Both the position numbers and the translations under genes were made by a program. DNA of 64,000 bases from Eumeta japonica (Eukaryota; Arthropoda; Insecta; Lepidoptera; Psychidae). The stretch covers positions 248,001-312,000 of the forward strand of contig BGZK01000494.1 of the NCBI GenBank assembly GCA_005406025.1, read 5' to 3'. Position 1 is the first letter of the stretch. Each line of letters opens with the position of its first letter. Below are positions 12,885 through 24,950 of this stretch, one piece after another. The notes beneath the pieces are model-generated. The model saw nothing but the letters and a program-made list of their open reading frames with translations, did not search any database and had not been told where the DNA came from.

Positions 12885-13197
12885 GCGGTGGCTCAGTGGT
12901 TAAGATGTTCGAAACTTTGAGTTTTCAATTAGAGGTAGATTAAACCGCTCGCACCGTGCCTTCGAGAGCGTGTTAAGTCGTCGACGCCGGTCGTTGTAGT
13001 CGGTCGTGTTAATATGAAAGCGGTCGTCAGCGGCCCGCGACCTGCGCTGCGCCGACGCGGAGGGCAATTCCGAGGTCCACGGAACGTCTAGATTCCTCAA
13101 TCGGAAATAAAAAGAAAGTGAGGGAGGAATGGGAGGGGACGAGAGAGGGGACATCCCGGCAGTGGGGAGGTTAAAACCCGATAACAGAACAACAAAC
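12885..13197 (+). mobile_element. tRNA-derived SINE, copy 3
   Basis: It opens with a consensus A box (TGGCTCAGTGG, 12889-12899). The B box is eroded. The body reads gattaaaccgctcgcaccgt, gagagcgtgttaagtcgtcg and gcggtcgtcagcggcccgcg. The tail is gttaaaacccgataacagaac. The antisense frame across it has no biological support. Confidence 0.85.
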
Positions 13198-15047
13198 AAA
13201 ATTGCGATTAGCCATCGGGTTGAACATAGAAGCTGTCGTGGTCCAAAATAAACTAATTCTTTATGCAATCTCGGAGTTTTATTGACGTGTCGACGTCATC
13301 GAATTGCTTTTTAGACGGTGAACGTTTTTCGCTATTATACAAATTATAGCAATTTTGTAGTTTATATTGCTTAAGTTACCGTCTGTTATTATATTATATA
13401 AATAGTAACATTTAATTGTTTACGGTTTGGCATTTTACCTATTCTTATGTTTGTAATCAAACGACAATTTGTTAATAATTTGTTATATTTTTTACAATAA
13501 GTGTGTTATCTTGCAACAAACTTTCTTTTATGTGTAAAGCGTACATCGTGGTGTAAGCCCTTTACTGTACTTCAAAATTATCATAATTTCAGTTTCAGAA
13601 ATATCAGGCTGCTAAATCAAAATCATTAGTAAACAGTACAATCATTATATTGCATTACATTACAACATAGGGTGTTGTGAGTTTTACTATATTTATAACC
13701 TTTTTTTTAATAATGCATTTACGAGCTAGATCATACGATACATTTAGAGTCCATTTCAATATCCACGATTAAATTTTTGACAGACGGTTAGTACTAATCA
13801 GCCGCTAATTCGACGTTTAATATATGAGTACCAGTCAACGGCCGATTAATACAATTGACAGATTGACAGTGTATATATGGTGAAATGGTATCTTAAGTGC
13901 CATGCATTTAGATAACTAAGATAAAAGATTTATTTCATAATGCATACCTCTACACACATACCTAACCGGTCGGACACACCTGTAGGAAGTGCGCTTAAAA
14001 AAAAAAATACACGGAAACCACGGCGACCTCTAACGGCTGCACGGACAGACAAACAAAGTCTATAATTGGTTCGTGGTCAACTACCAAAGTCGGTACATAT
14101 TTTCTTATTTGAATATTCATTACAATATTTGACTAATTAATGTATTCCCTATTGTATGTAGTTCTATTTCTGAGAGAAGTATGAGGTGTCTAAGTTGTTG
14201 TATCTTCAGAAGTTGTGTGAGCCTCTGCAGGCACACGACCTCGACAACAGCACTCTGGAATGAATTTTGTACTGAGGGATACCGTCATGTTTCTGCTATG
14301 GTGGGTAAAAACTTTCATTTGACGACAGCGCATGTCCGGCCCCCCGCTTTCCGCTTTAAAGAGTTTATCAGTACAATCGTTTCTACGTAATGACGCGTGT
14401 ATATTTTTTCTTTAAGATTAAGCCTCGTTCTACACCGGTGCTGGCTCAGTTGTCTGCCCCAGCAGTCGTCGCCACATCAGCGACAAGTTCAGTCAGCGTG
14501 GGGTGCTTAAGGTCCAACCCCTCGATTTTGAAATACAGACATTCAAACCTGATACAACGCCGGTGTCTAGTGATTTATGATCGCTCGCTGGGCGACACTA
14601 ACTATTCGCGCTATTCCATTCAAAATCATATGGTATTGATTTATAGGAACTGACGATCTTTTTTAGTATTCCGTTAATAAGAGGACTAATATCAGATTTA
14701 GAGCAATGAGCACAGTATTTAGGAAAATACACGACATACGAGCAATTTAAAGTTTACAATTCTCATTATCAGTTGACGCCACGCAGCAAAGTATGGTTGA
14801 AAAAATGAGATGTCACGAAGCGTCAGGCCATAAGTGAGACTAGGTAGATGTCAGATGTTATGGTGAATATCATATTGTCATAAATATGCCTAAAAAATAG
14901 GCAAATTCTTTTTATTAATATTTTCTTTCGCGTTTTTCTTCAACAACAAAATAATATTTGTAAATAATCATATTTTACGTATTGTATTTTCATATTGTTT
15001 TGCGAGTACATACGAATAAAGCATTCATAAATACATACATACATATA

Positions 15048-15081
<34 letters not shown>

Positions 15082-16548
15082 CATATGTATTTATGAATAC
15101 CACGACTTCCTAACATATAATGCTACCAAAGCAGCGAATGCATACTGATTTTTATTTTGGTCCATACAATCTAATTTTTCTGAAACACAACGTGGTCGGT
15201 GCCACGCTTAAGATAATTATATATCTTGACGTCAGTTGTACTTACGCGTTAAATTTACTGAACAGCTTTATTTCGAATTACTAATACGTACATAAAAGAA
15301 CTTACTACATGACATACGTAACAACAGCAAAACCTTTTTTGTATACGTAATAAAAACTGCTTAGTTGCCATATCACCAGGCTCTAATATGCAATATTATA
15401 AACAATAATAATCATAAAAAAAAATGCTTTAGTCAATGTTACCATAGCACAATACGGTGTATTTCCAGATCAAATTAAAGCATGCTATATGTCACCCATA
15501 AAATATTGGCGGACGCGAGTGTTTATGACTGTTCGAATGTTTAAAATAAAAAAAAATCATTTACGATTTTTTAATTATTCGTAGTCTGGCCGGGAGTTTT
15601 TTTTAGAAAACCCACTCTCAATATAAGTATCTTTTAACATTCTAAAATCTATATAAAATAAGTCTCTTCAATTAAACAAAGGGTGAGAGGGTCGTTTCTA
15701 ATTCGGATCCTCTATTAAAGTCGTAATAAAACGAATTTCGAGGAAAATGGATATATACTGTGGAGTTGGAGCCAACCGAGTGATTTCAGGTGTTTAGTTC
15801 CCAAATAAAAAAAATACCTTGAACAATTTAAAATTTAGTCATCTATCATTTTTCTATTCTATTTCTATCATTTTACCAGAAATAGTAATGAGGATAATTC
15901 AAGAGGATTTCGACAGAGAAACAAAATTTAAAAAAAAGATACTTTCATAATTTTCCTTTAAGCTCTACACTCAAATAGAAAAATACGAAAGTCATATTAC
16001 TTTTAACCGAGACGAATTTACGATACTATTATATTAATGTTATGTCGTTCAAAAACTGTCACGAAATTTACACGCTACGGGAGGAATTTAAATCGGTAAA
16101 CACGGTTAATAATTTCGAGCTTTTATGTAATTCACATATCCATTGAGAAAGATGATTTGCCTCTTTCGAATTCGAGTCTCATGCATTTTTGCCAACAAGC
16201 AGTGTTATGGATTCGAGGTGATTACATCAATACAGGTGTATAGATACTACATGGATATTTATTCCTTGTCCAAGAATCAGCTGTATACCGAACAGAGCTA
16301 TAAAAAAAGTCATTAATCCTTTAACGCTTTTCTTTACGAGCAGAGACCTATTAGTACTGAAGGCTTCGATATTAATACTTTAGCGGGTTGACATCATCGG
16401 TCATCGACGAGTTAATGAGTTCGCTTCCGTTATTTTCGCTAAAAATTTCATTGTAAACGAACTTTGAAGATGTGAATTTGATTGATTAGAATTTAGATAT
16501 AAATTATAATCATAAGATTTTAGATACCTACTTTCAGAATGAAGATCT
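13198..16548. other. unassigned AT-rich DNA
   Basis: No supported gene. Frames at 14181-14390 and 14390-14653 lie in a slightly GC-richer patch but contain nothing recognisable. A palindromic microsatellite at 15023-15098 is listed separately. Confidence 0.5.
15023..15098. repeat. palindrome with TA/TG core
   Basis: attcataaatacata at 15023-15037 is exactly complementary to 15084-15098. A TA/TG microsatellite fills the middle. The structure is that of a tiny fold-back element or an expanded palindrome. Confidence 0.75.
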
Positions 16549-16757
16549 TAAGGTTAGACCTAAAATTCCATATAAATAAAATTGATGGTATATTAAAGAA
16601 GGAACAAATTTTAAGCTTCTGAAAATTAACGAGCTTGCATGAAACGATTGATAAATGTCGGTGAAGCCGAGAGAGGCATGCAAAGATCGTGCTACCATAG
16701 ACCGATGACCACATGGAAGCTTGTGTGGCCTCTGACTACCCTTCCGGCAAATAGGAA
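16549..16757 (-). repeat. family B interspersed repeat, copy 3 (-)
   Basis: On the minus strand it reads tagtcagagg..., gcatgcctctctcggcttca, ccgacatttatcaatcg, tttcatgcaagctcgtta and ttctttaatataccatcaat, matching copy 1 word by word. Confidence 0.75.
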
Positions 16758-17134
16758 CAAGCTTAATCTAAGGATTTTGATTATACCCCGTTAGGCTTGG
16801 ACAGTTATATATCTAAGACAGTTATTGTATCGTTATTCTGAATCCAGTGCAATAAGCGCGACAGCCTAAAACGCACATGTTTCAGGCTATCGCGCCTGTT
16901 TGTATATCGCGGTGTCGCCGGGTCACACTTGCCTCCGCCCGCCGCGTGGTCACGCCCATGGCACATCGCGCGCGGCCCGTCTATGCCATAACATAATATC
17001 AATGGTATTTATGCAGGGTCGGAGTTTGAATATAAACAATTGGAATATGATCGTGCTTTACTTTGGCATCGGTTGAATAGCTTTCCCAATTATACACTGA
17101 AATTTTGTCATTCGTAGGTACCTAGGTAATCTTA
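16758..17134. other. unassigned DNA, partly GC-rich
   Basis: A GC-rich patch at about 16900-16985 has no recognisable product. Confidence 0.45.
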
Positions 17135-17400
17135 CAGCGGTGTGCTATAAACTCTCATTTGAAATAATTAACTGTTAAGTGATAAAGTTAAAAACTAAAC
17201 ATGTCAAAATATGTTTTAATATCGCAATTGACATTTAACTAAGGTAATCTTATATATATATATATATTAGCGTTTGTGACCTCAAACTAATGTCACAAAT
17301 GCCAATATCTCTAAGAATACCGATATTTTGACATGTTTAGTTTTTAATTTTAACAGTTGGCAGTTAACTCTTGCACATGAGAGTTTAAAGCGCACAGCCA
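17135..17400. mobile_element. fold-back MITE with ~75-bp inverted repeats
   Basis: The left arm at 17135-17213 (tgtgctataaactctcattt ... actaaacatgtcaaaatat) matches the reverse complement of the right arm at 17321-17400 with few differences and small indels. Between the arms lie a TA microsatellite and AT-rich sequence. No coding capacity. The flanks read ctTTA before and TTAgag just after. A 3-bp TTA target duplication would suit a PIF/Harbinger-derived MITE, but the terminal bases are not certain enough to claim it. Confidence 0.8.
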
Positions 17401-17759
17401 TTAGAGAGTTTTTTCCAATTATTCTATGTTTGTTACTTTAGGCAATTTTAAATGATTAGCGTTCAGAAACCTGTTATATGTACATCTCCGCTTTTCGTTC
17501 AGTACCTTTATCGATCCGACCCTGCTTCGTACGAGTATTTATTTAACTAAAACAATGTCCCAGTATAGAGTAGGTACGGTTCTTCTATATTAGGATAAGT
17601 CTATAGATACAGAGTGGGGTCTATGAAATTGTATGACCGTCGAAGTTTTTATCGGAAAGGGAAATGCCCAATATCGGCAATATTATGCGTCAAGATATTG
17701 AGAACTTGGCAAAATGCCTACAACTGACCAATGCCGTGAACTGATTTTAATTATTGTTA
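17401..17759. other. unassigned DNA
   Basis: No gene, repeat or motif recognised. Confidence 0.5.
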
Positions 17760-17935
17760 TTATAAACTCACGCATATTTTTCAGGAGGGTAGATAGAGAC
17801 TTCAGATATCCCCATGGTATGGATCTTTGCATATCTCTCTTGCTCCACTGACATCCATCAATGTTTTCATGCAGCCTCGTCGGTTTCAGGTGCTTAAAAT
17901 TTGGCCCTTTTGTAATTTTTATGTCTTTAATATCT
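17760..17935 (+). repeat. family B interspersed repeat, copy 4 (+)
   Basis: It starts at aaactcacgcatatttttca and continues with gagggtagatagagacttca, ctccactgacatccatcaat, gttttcatgcagcctcgtcg and gcttaaaatttggccctttt. It defines the left end of the family. Confidence 0.8.
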
Positions 17936-19189
17936 ATATATTTTAATTCTAGTTGGGTATTTCTGTTTTAATGAGAGGCGATGTTCCGATTCTATTACTC
18001 CTCCAAACATTATGAAAAATTAAGAAATTAAAAAGAACAGGAGCGTACCTAGCATTTTTAAGGCGGGGGAAAAAGTAAATAAATTCAATAAGTAGTAAGA
18101 ATTTAAAAATACTTTTTATTTACTGACCTTGTTCCAATAATAACCTGTGAGGGTTCTGGCTAAATCTAGCTACAATTTTGTTTTGAGGCAGATGCCCGCC
18201 CCATCTTGTCCTACCGTAGATACACCCTTGAACAGATAGTACAATATCCGCAAAAGATGTCGATGATGGTCCATTAATAATCACGTGAGTCTCTCGGAGA
18301 AAAGGTCGGAAAAAATCACGAAATATCACAGATCACAGGGATAAGGGGGTGTGCTAGTCAACACACTCTGAAAACATTAAGATATTTTGTACATAAGGGG
18401 TTTTAAAAGTTGGTAGAACTCAACTTATATATACTGCGATACATAGGTACACATAGAAGTCATATCGTTAATTATTTATCTTGCTCTGGATTTTCATCGA
18501 TTTATGTAAAAATATATTTGCTGACATGTATACATGTAAAGCATACTATATATTTTATATACAAAGCGTTCATACACGTATAATACAACCGCACATAATA
18601 TTTTTCTGAAAGTTACAAAGTCGCGGTGCGTCCACGCAAGCGTCGGACGCGTGCAGCGCGCGCAGGCCCCCAGCGGAGCACCAGTTACCTACAACTGTTA
18701 TGTTATGTTATTATGCATAGAGAGCACTCTCCTCTATACGCGGACGAGACGCCGACTATTAATCACCCATACAGCCGCTGGGTTAATACACAAAAATAAT
18801 TCAAATCGACATATTTCATTAAAACTTAATTGAAATATAACGTTTCTTTTGGTATTCAAGCGTTGTATACACTCGGGACTTTATGCGTAGCTTTAAGCGT
18901 TAACTGATATATCAGTTAATGGCTAAACTCAGAAACCTTATATCCCTGTGCCGTTTTCGTTTACTTAAATAAAATTAATAAAGTCGGTGCGACCTTGTAT
19001 CAACTCTTTATACAGTATGATAAATTCGTTTAGGAGGCGAATAAAGGGGATCTAATAAAAGACAAATTTTATTTATGTGGTACTGGCCATACAGAATTGC
19101 ATTTAATTATAAAAATACATTAGCGATAAACGTCAGTCTATTGTTTACAATATGTTTTTTGTTATTGTAGTTTTATTACAAAGATAACG
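17936..19189. other. unassigned DNA with a GC-rich patch
   Basis: About 18620-18690 is GC-rich (gcgtccacgcaagcgtcgga), without a recognisable product. The rest is AT-rich. Confidence 0.45.
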
Positions 19190-20140
19190 TGACAAGAAAA
19201 AGAAATATTAGTAAATCTACAACTGCCGCTCATTTTTCTCAAGAATATTAGACGGAGAAGTGTTTATCAGATAATTAAGAGATATGAGGATACAAGAGAT
19301 ACAGAACTCAAACAAATTTCATCAACCAGCTGACAAGTTTACCCCAAGCAATACTAAACGAATAAAGCATCTCTTCAGACAAAATTTGTCTATGTCGGTG
19401 CGAACTCCAGCCTATAAACACCTATTGTAGAAACATACTGTATGCAGAATAAAGCTAGATATTCTAGGTATGAAAAAAATATTCGAAGCTCTTAGTACTA
19501 AAGTATTATCGAGACCGAGAAGCGACAATACAAAAGGTATGCAGAAAGGCTTATGAAAACTCGTTAAAACAAGATCTCGTTATCGATGATGAGACTGATA
19601 TGCCACTGGACCCAACAGATATTCCCCAAAAAAACAATTTTTGTATGCACTTAATCGTCAAAATATTAATTATGAAAACACAGTCATTCCCAAAGCAATT
19701 TTATTCAAAAAATATGAGATTTGGCCGGTTATGGATGCAAAAGGCAATTTTCCGATGCATTTGTGTCTGAAAGTTCAATAAACTTTGAAAAATACCTAAA
19801 CAAACTCATTAAGATAAGCTTAATTCCTGTCGTTAATAAATATCTCAGCACAGATGTGGCATCTTCTGGCCAGATACGGCATACACCTTCAATCACAGAT
19901 TGATTACAGTCACAAAACATTTAACTTTAATATTATCTAAATACTCCTAATTTCCCCCAAACTTGTGGCATTGAAAAACTTGGGGCACTTTGTAAAAAAA
20001 ATATAACAAGGCATCGGATAGGCCAAAAAGGTTTTTCAGAAGTATCTTGATCAACATCAATAATAAAGTAGCTGAGGAATATGATTTTGACATTATGAAA
20101 CGTTCTATCTCAAATGTCTGGAAAATTGGTTACAGTTAAG
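19190..20140 (+). pseudogene. decayed Tc1/mariner-superfamily transposase
   Basis: Across several frames the plus strand carries pieces of a Tc1/mariner-type DDE transposase in the right order. These are an N-terminal HTH-like segment (SVYQIIKRYEDTRDTEL, about 19257-19307); the first catalytic region VIDDETDMPLDPTDIP (about 19581-19628); KYEIWPVMDAKGNF-like text (about 19712); INFEKYLNKLIKISLIPVVN (19778-19837, before the second aspartate); LLARYGI/TLFWPD-like text (about 19860); and a C-terminal KTWGTL...SDRPKRFFRSI segment ending at about 20130. The last corresponds to the ELRPIEKFWG-type region after the third acidic residue. Stops and frameshifts lie between all the pieces, so it encodes nothing. 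It may belong to the DD37-spacing lineages, but the spacing cannot be measured across the frameshifts. No TIRs were identified. Confidence 0.7.
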
Positions 20141-20417
20141 TTGTTGGAGCGAAATGAAAATAAATTATTTTATATTGATATGAGTCTAAGATGTGTAATT
20201 AACCAAATTACAATAACTATTTCAATTATGAAATGTTTTAATTAAAGTTTGTCTCTTTGCTGTTAACAAACAGCATATATCACTGAAAATACTAATTTAT
20301 ATGATTAATTTACTTCGGTGCTTGTAACTAAAATCAAAATTAAAATTTTATTCACTATGATATTCATCAATCCGAGCGTATGTATAAATGTGTAACAATC
20401 GAATACATCATAGTTGC

Positions 20418-20461
20418 AGTTGGACAGCTTGCATCATATACATGATACAAGCTGTCCAACT
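20418..20461. other. 44-nt near-perfect hairpin
   Basis: AGTTGGACAGCTTG at 20418-20431 is exactly complementary to 20448-20461. Inner atcat/atgat bases also pair, leaving a 4-base loop. It lies about 280 bases beyond the transposase remnant, so it may be a folded element end. Confidence 0.85.
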
Positions 20462-21639
20462 AAAAATATATACGAAATTAAACAATTTACGTAAGCTATT
20501 TTAAATATTCCTGTAAATTAGGTTTCAATAGACAGGTAATATGAAATATTTATCAACAAAGAAGGTAAATAAGAACAAAACATGCTATGCAACTACTATA
20601 AAAAAAAAAAAACTTAGGTTTAGTGTTTTCAAGCCAATTACGAAATTATACTACAGTATCATTTACTAGATTATTATGTTTTCTCACATTTAACGTCGTA
20701 CTACAAACATAAAAAAATAATCACTTTAACCTTAACATGAGTATCATCGTAGAGGCAATCATAAAAACGTTCTTAAAAAAAAATTTTTGCGTTGAAACAT
20801 GGAAGTATTGCTGTAACAATTCTAGTGCTTGTGGAACCGACTCGCTGAACTAGCCGAAGTCCTACCTCTTGTATGTAAGCCCCTTTTTTTCCACAATCTA
20901 GTGGTTTGGGATCTTATTATTTTGGGAGATTATTTACCACAGACGAGGGCAGATTGGATTTAAATCGTAACTTTTTGAGTACGTAATACATTTTAAGCCA
21001 AACTTTATATCCAGTTCGGCATCGTATTGCATTTAAACAAGATTATTTTTATAGGTAATGTGAACGTTTTATAAAGCGCTAGTTGTCTGATAGAGACAAC
21101 GCTGTATTGTATTAAACGGGTACACGAAATTGCTCTTATGGCTTAATTACGTGCGATAATAGATATTATCAGTTTGACTCCCGAACTCCACATATGGTTT
21201 TCAACTACCTCTCGAAAATATATATATATATATATATATACATACATTCTTATGTACATTAAAGAAAAATAGCAGTTTGTAATACATTTACAAGCGGAAC
21301 ATCCTACTAATATCGTATGTAAATGTGGAGGTTTTGACGTTTGTTCCTCGATCAAGCTTTAACAGCTAAACGGAATCAGTTGAAACTTTGCAATAATATA
21401 GCTTATATATCAAAATTGCATATAGAGTTATCGACATTGGTTGTTGAATAAAAACGTTCGAGTCGCGGTTCAGAATCGCAAGCGCAAATAGGGCCGAGAA
21501 ATAGGTCATTTCATAATAAAAAAATCCGGCATTACCTGTTTTTGGTGTAATGTCGTTCCGTATGATAAATTATCCTGGTATGGAGTTAAAAACGGCACCG
21601 AGATCGAGATTACGGTTGATAACGTTATCGACCGACATA
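20462..21639. other. unassigned AT-rich DNA
   Basis: No gene seen. A (TA)n run lies at 21217-21240. Confidence 0.5.
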
Positions 21640-21890
21640 AAAGATGAAAGAATTCGGTTGTACGTCCGCGTGGACGGAGCAGCGGGTGAATTATGTATAC
21701 ATATTTTTAATATCGCCGTATTCTAGACCGGAATCGGAATGGCGATCGAAAACGGAGCCAGGACCGAATTGGAAACAAGGAACGACAACGGTATCATCAT
21801 CGACAGCGCGATCGGTCGTTATACAAGACGAACGAATTCGGGCGATGTCCACGTCCGCGGAGGCGCGGGCGAAAGCTAGTCCTATATATT
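21640..21890 (-). repeat. family C repeat (-)
   Basis: On the minus strand it begins tagctttcgcccgcgcctcc, then gcggacgtggacatcgcccg. The interior is made of gatcg/cgattcc/cggtcc-like units (gttccttgtttccaattcgg, cctggctccgttttcgatcg). The far end again carries a gtccgcgtggacg signature at 21664-21676. A 113-codon antisense frame across it is a compositional artefact. Confidence 0.7.
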
Positions 21891-23212
21891 TCACAAAAGC
21901 GTGTGCGGACGCAATATAATTTTCATGACGTGATTTATAAGGAAACACATTATACGATATATCGTCCCCACCAAAATATCTTTTTTTTTTGTGCCCTCCG
22001 TAATATTTCATCATTTTCTTTTCTAATATCACGATATTCTGGGGCTAGGTACATTTGTCGATATAGGTAGTGCACAACAGTCAACTGTTTGTACTAATTT
22101 TTGATAAATCGTAAATGCAAAATTTTTTAACTTCTCAAAAATCTAAACGAATTCAAATGTGTTATAAGCACTAATCACAAAATTCAAAAAAACGTGCCAT
22201 GCGCACTAAACACGCTATTATGTTAAACTATACACTTTTATGTAATACCGTTAAAAATGCTCGAATAAACTATACAAGACGAATGATATAATTGGCAAAT
22301 AGGGACGCCGTGTGCGAGTAGAAGTCTAAGGCGTGTATGTATGCATATATGCCTTTATCTATTCATCATAAGAGCGGCCTGAAAACTATAAATAATTTTA
22401 TTCTCGTGTCAGTATGTTAGTTTACATGATTGACTAACAAATACATTATATTTACAATGCCAGCACTTCCGTGACTCGATGGAATTCCGGGCAAGCGGTG
22501 GTCGTGTTTCTAGATACAGGGTTCCGTCGCTTAAACCTAAACTATTATCATTCTCAATGATTTGAAGCCCATGAAACGATGTGATCAAATTATACAATAT
22601 ACTGTAATAATACGCAAATGCAATGAAAACTTAAGTATATAAAACTATATAAAGTTAAATTTCTGATTAAAATGTCAATTTTATTACATTATTTAAAAAT
22701 TTAAGCTTTTCTATCAAATGTTTTCAATCATGTCAGTAGACAAGAAAATTTTGTATGTATGCCTATATAATAAACTGAAACAAAAAAATCAATACTATGC
22801 AAACATATACTGAAAACCTAACCTTAACAGTATATCTTATTTATAAGAATATACAAGCGATCAGCGTGTGTCGGATATCACCGATGGCAGTGCATGAACT
22901 ACCGCCTGCGATGTAGAAAACGCTTTGAGTCGTACACCTCTAAAGGGTTTTGTGATTATGACCATATCGAAAATAACAAAATTATACACTCGATTTAACG
23001 CTGCGATACCTGCATAGTATTTATTCAGTGTCTTCGAAAGATAGATGTAGGGACAGCGATGACAGAGAGCGGTGTGGTCCGACACAAGATGAAGTGACTG
23101 GAGTTGAAAGAGATATACCGCGGTGGTTTGGCCATCTGGATGAATGCAAGTAGACTGATAAAGTACACTCACACTCTCACACAGCGATTGCGTGTGATGC
23201 AAGGCTCAACAA
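21891..23212. other. unassigned AT-rich DNA
   Basis: No supported gene or recognised repeat. Confidence 0.5.
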
Positions 23213-23413
23213 GGACCGCCCTACAAAATCCTATAATGACAAAATTCATGGTATATTATAAAATGGTCAAATTTTAAGCGCACGAAACCGAAGATCTTTC
23301 ATGAAACGATTGGGAACGAATGTCAGTTAATAGAAAAAAGATATGCAAAAATTGTAACCAAGTGGAAATTTGGATCCTGCCTACAATTCTGGGTAATAAG
23401 AGTGAGTTTAAAA
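23213..23413 (-). repeat. family B interspersed repeat, copy 5 (-)
   Basis: The minus strand reads aaactcactcttattaccca, ccaaatttccacttggtta, gacattcgttcccaatcg, tttcatgaaagatcttcggt and ataggattttgtagggcggt, the same order as the other copies. Confidence 0.75.
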
Positions 23414-23755
23414 TAATATAATTAACAAGAATTTAACATTGAATAGAAACATTGAGGTGGAATCCGTATTGTAGAGAAAGTTCAGCGCAGTACCTTTAAC
23501 GACGTGCGAAGTTTGCATCAGCTCAGTAAGTAGCCAGCGAACTATGGGTCAACACTCTTCCTTCCGAGGAGACTCCCGCTAAAGGTTGGTATGTCGTGAT
23601 TACAGGTAGTATTCGCAATCATTGCAAGATGTTAACTTGTGGTTGTTCTTCTTCAACAAACACCAGTAAGGTCAATAAGGTCATCTATTGAATTGTATTT
23701 CCAATCCCGTTTTAATGCAAATACTCGAACACAATGAAAGTACAAAAAGCTGTAG
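23414..23755. other. unassigned DNA
   Basis: No gene or repeat recognised. Confidence 0.45.
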
Positions 23756-24050
23756 TGGCTCCGGTTGTTAATAGCGTGGAATTACAACCAAACGACATAG
23801 GGGTTCAATTCTGACCACAGGCGAATTGGCCGACGAGTTCTTAACCTATATCGATTTAAACCACTCGCTCATGGTCTTGGAGGGCATGTTAATCGGTCGC
23901 TCTTGGATATCACCGCGTCAGTTAGCGACATCCGACCCGCACTGGGCCGGAGTGGAGGGCTTAAGAGCGAAGACCGGCAGTTTAGAATACAAAGATTGTG
24001 AAAGGGTATACGGTGGGGTCATAAACAATCTGACTTAATAACAACAACGA
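23756..24050 (+). mobile_element. tRNA-derived SINE, copy 4
   Basis: A degenerate A box (TGGCTCCGGTTGT, about 23757) and B box (GGTTCAATTCTG, 23802-23813) open the element. The body reads gcgaattggccgacgagttc, cttaacctatatcgatttaa and gcgacatccgacccgcactg. The tail is cataaacaatctgactt followed by AACAACAACG. The plus-strand 70-codon frame inside is incidental. Confidence 0.75.
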
Positions 24051-24191
24051 TAACGTAAAAACTCATGGACTATGAGAAAGCGTTTGAGTTAATCAAACGA
24101 CTTAAATACCGACGATGATTCGAAAAATGGCACTGTATACACGAAAATTGTTATAATATTTTAATACTTTTTTTTTTAATGAATACCATAG

Positions 24192-24277
24192 ATTGTGTAA
24201 CTGGATGATTATATCCATAGTTACCAATTGTGTAACTGGATGATTATATCCATAAACAACATGCAAAGTTACCAATT
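24192..24277. repeat. 28-bp direct duplication
   Basis: A 28-base segment starting attgtgtaactggatgatta is present identically at 24192-24219 and 24227-24254. The spacer word gttaccaatt (24220-24229) recurs at 24268-24277, which indicates replication-slippage duplication. Confidence 0.9.
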
Positions 24278-24697
24278 AACAAAATTTAATAATAAAAACA
24301 GCAATGCACTAACTAGCTGCGTAGACCGATCATACGCGGCTCAGACTCATCGACGGAGCGTTTAGTCCGGAACCCGTACGTCAAAATCGACGGCCGATTC
24401 ATCTCTACATTGTTTACGGCACGGCGCGGCGCCGACGCGTTGCGCGTTTGGCACGATGCACAACGCCGTATAAACAAGCCCACAGACAGCTCCTAGTTCG
24501 GATATATCCTAGAGCGGGTTCGTCGGCCTCTCGCAAGACACAACCGCAGACGCGCACCACGTGCTCCGTGCGCAATACGACAATACCACCCGCAGGGCGA
24601 TCTCGAGGCAATTCATATAAAGTTTCTCGCCACGTCTGTTATTACGATGATATTGTATACCTAGTAGTGGCGAACATCTGCGGTCTCATATTAAAAA
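24278..24697. other. GC-rich DNA, no confirmed gene
   Basis: About 24320-24600 is CpG-rich, with frames on both strands and no recognisable domain. Promoter island, exon or old repeat all remain possible. Confidence 0.4.
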
Positions 24698-24950
24698 TAC
24701 TAGCTTTCGCCGCGAGTTCGCCCGCGTGGATATAGAACGTATTCCTTCATCTATTATACAGAACGGTCTGGATATCAATCGTAATTTCAATCCGATTTCA
24801 ATTCGGATTTCGATCGCAGTAACGCCTTTTGATTCTAATCGCGGTCGTAAAGTCGATTTCGCCCTCGGTCCCGACTCTAAATTTTGCCTCCCCATTCAGT
24901 TAGGATACCGTTACCTGTCACTGTTCTCATTTTCGACTCGAAGTCGGGGT
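24698..24950 (+). repeat. family C repeat (+)
   Basis: Starts tactagctttcgccgcgagt, then tcgcccgcgtggatatagaa. The interior is a run of near-repeats of gattnnaatccgatttc (aatttcaatccgatttcaat, tcggatttcgatcgcagt, tcggtcccgactct). This is one of the clearest copies of the degenerate-unit structure. Confidence 0.75.

Noticed and set aside
14181..14653. Two adjoining frames (69 and 87 codons) in a GC-richer patch
   Set aside because: No domain, no flanking splice sites of quality, and no second copy. Insufficient to call a gene or element.
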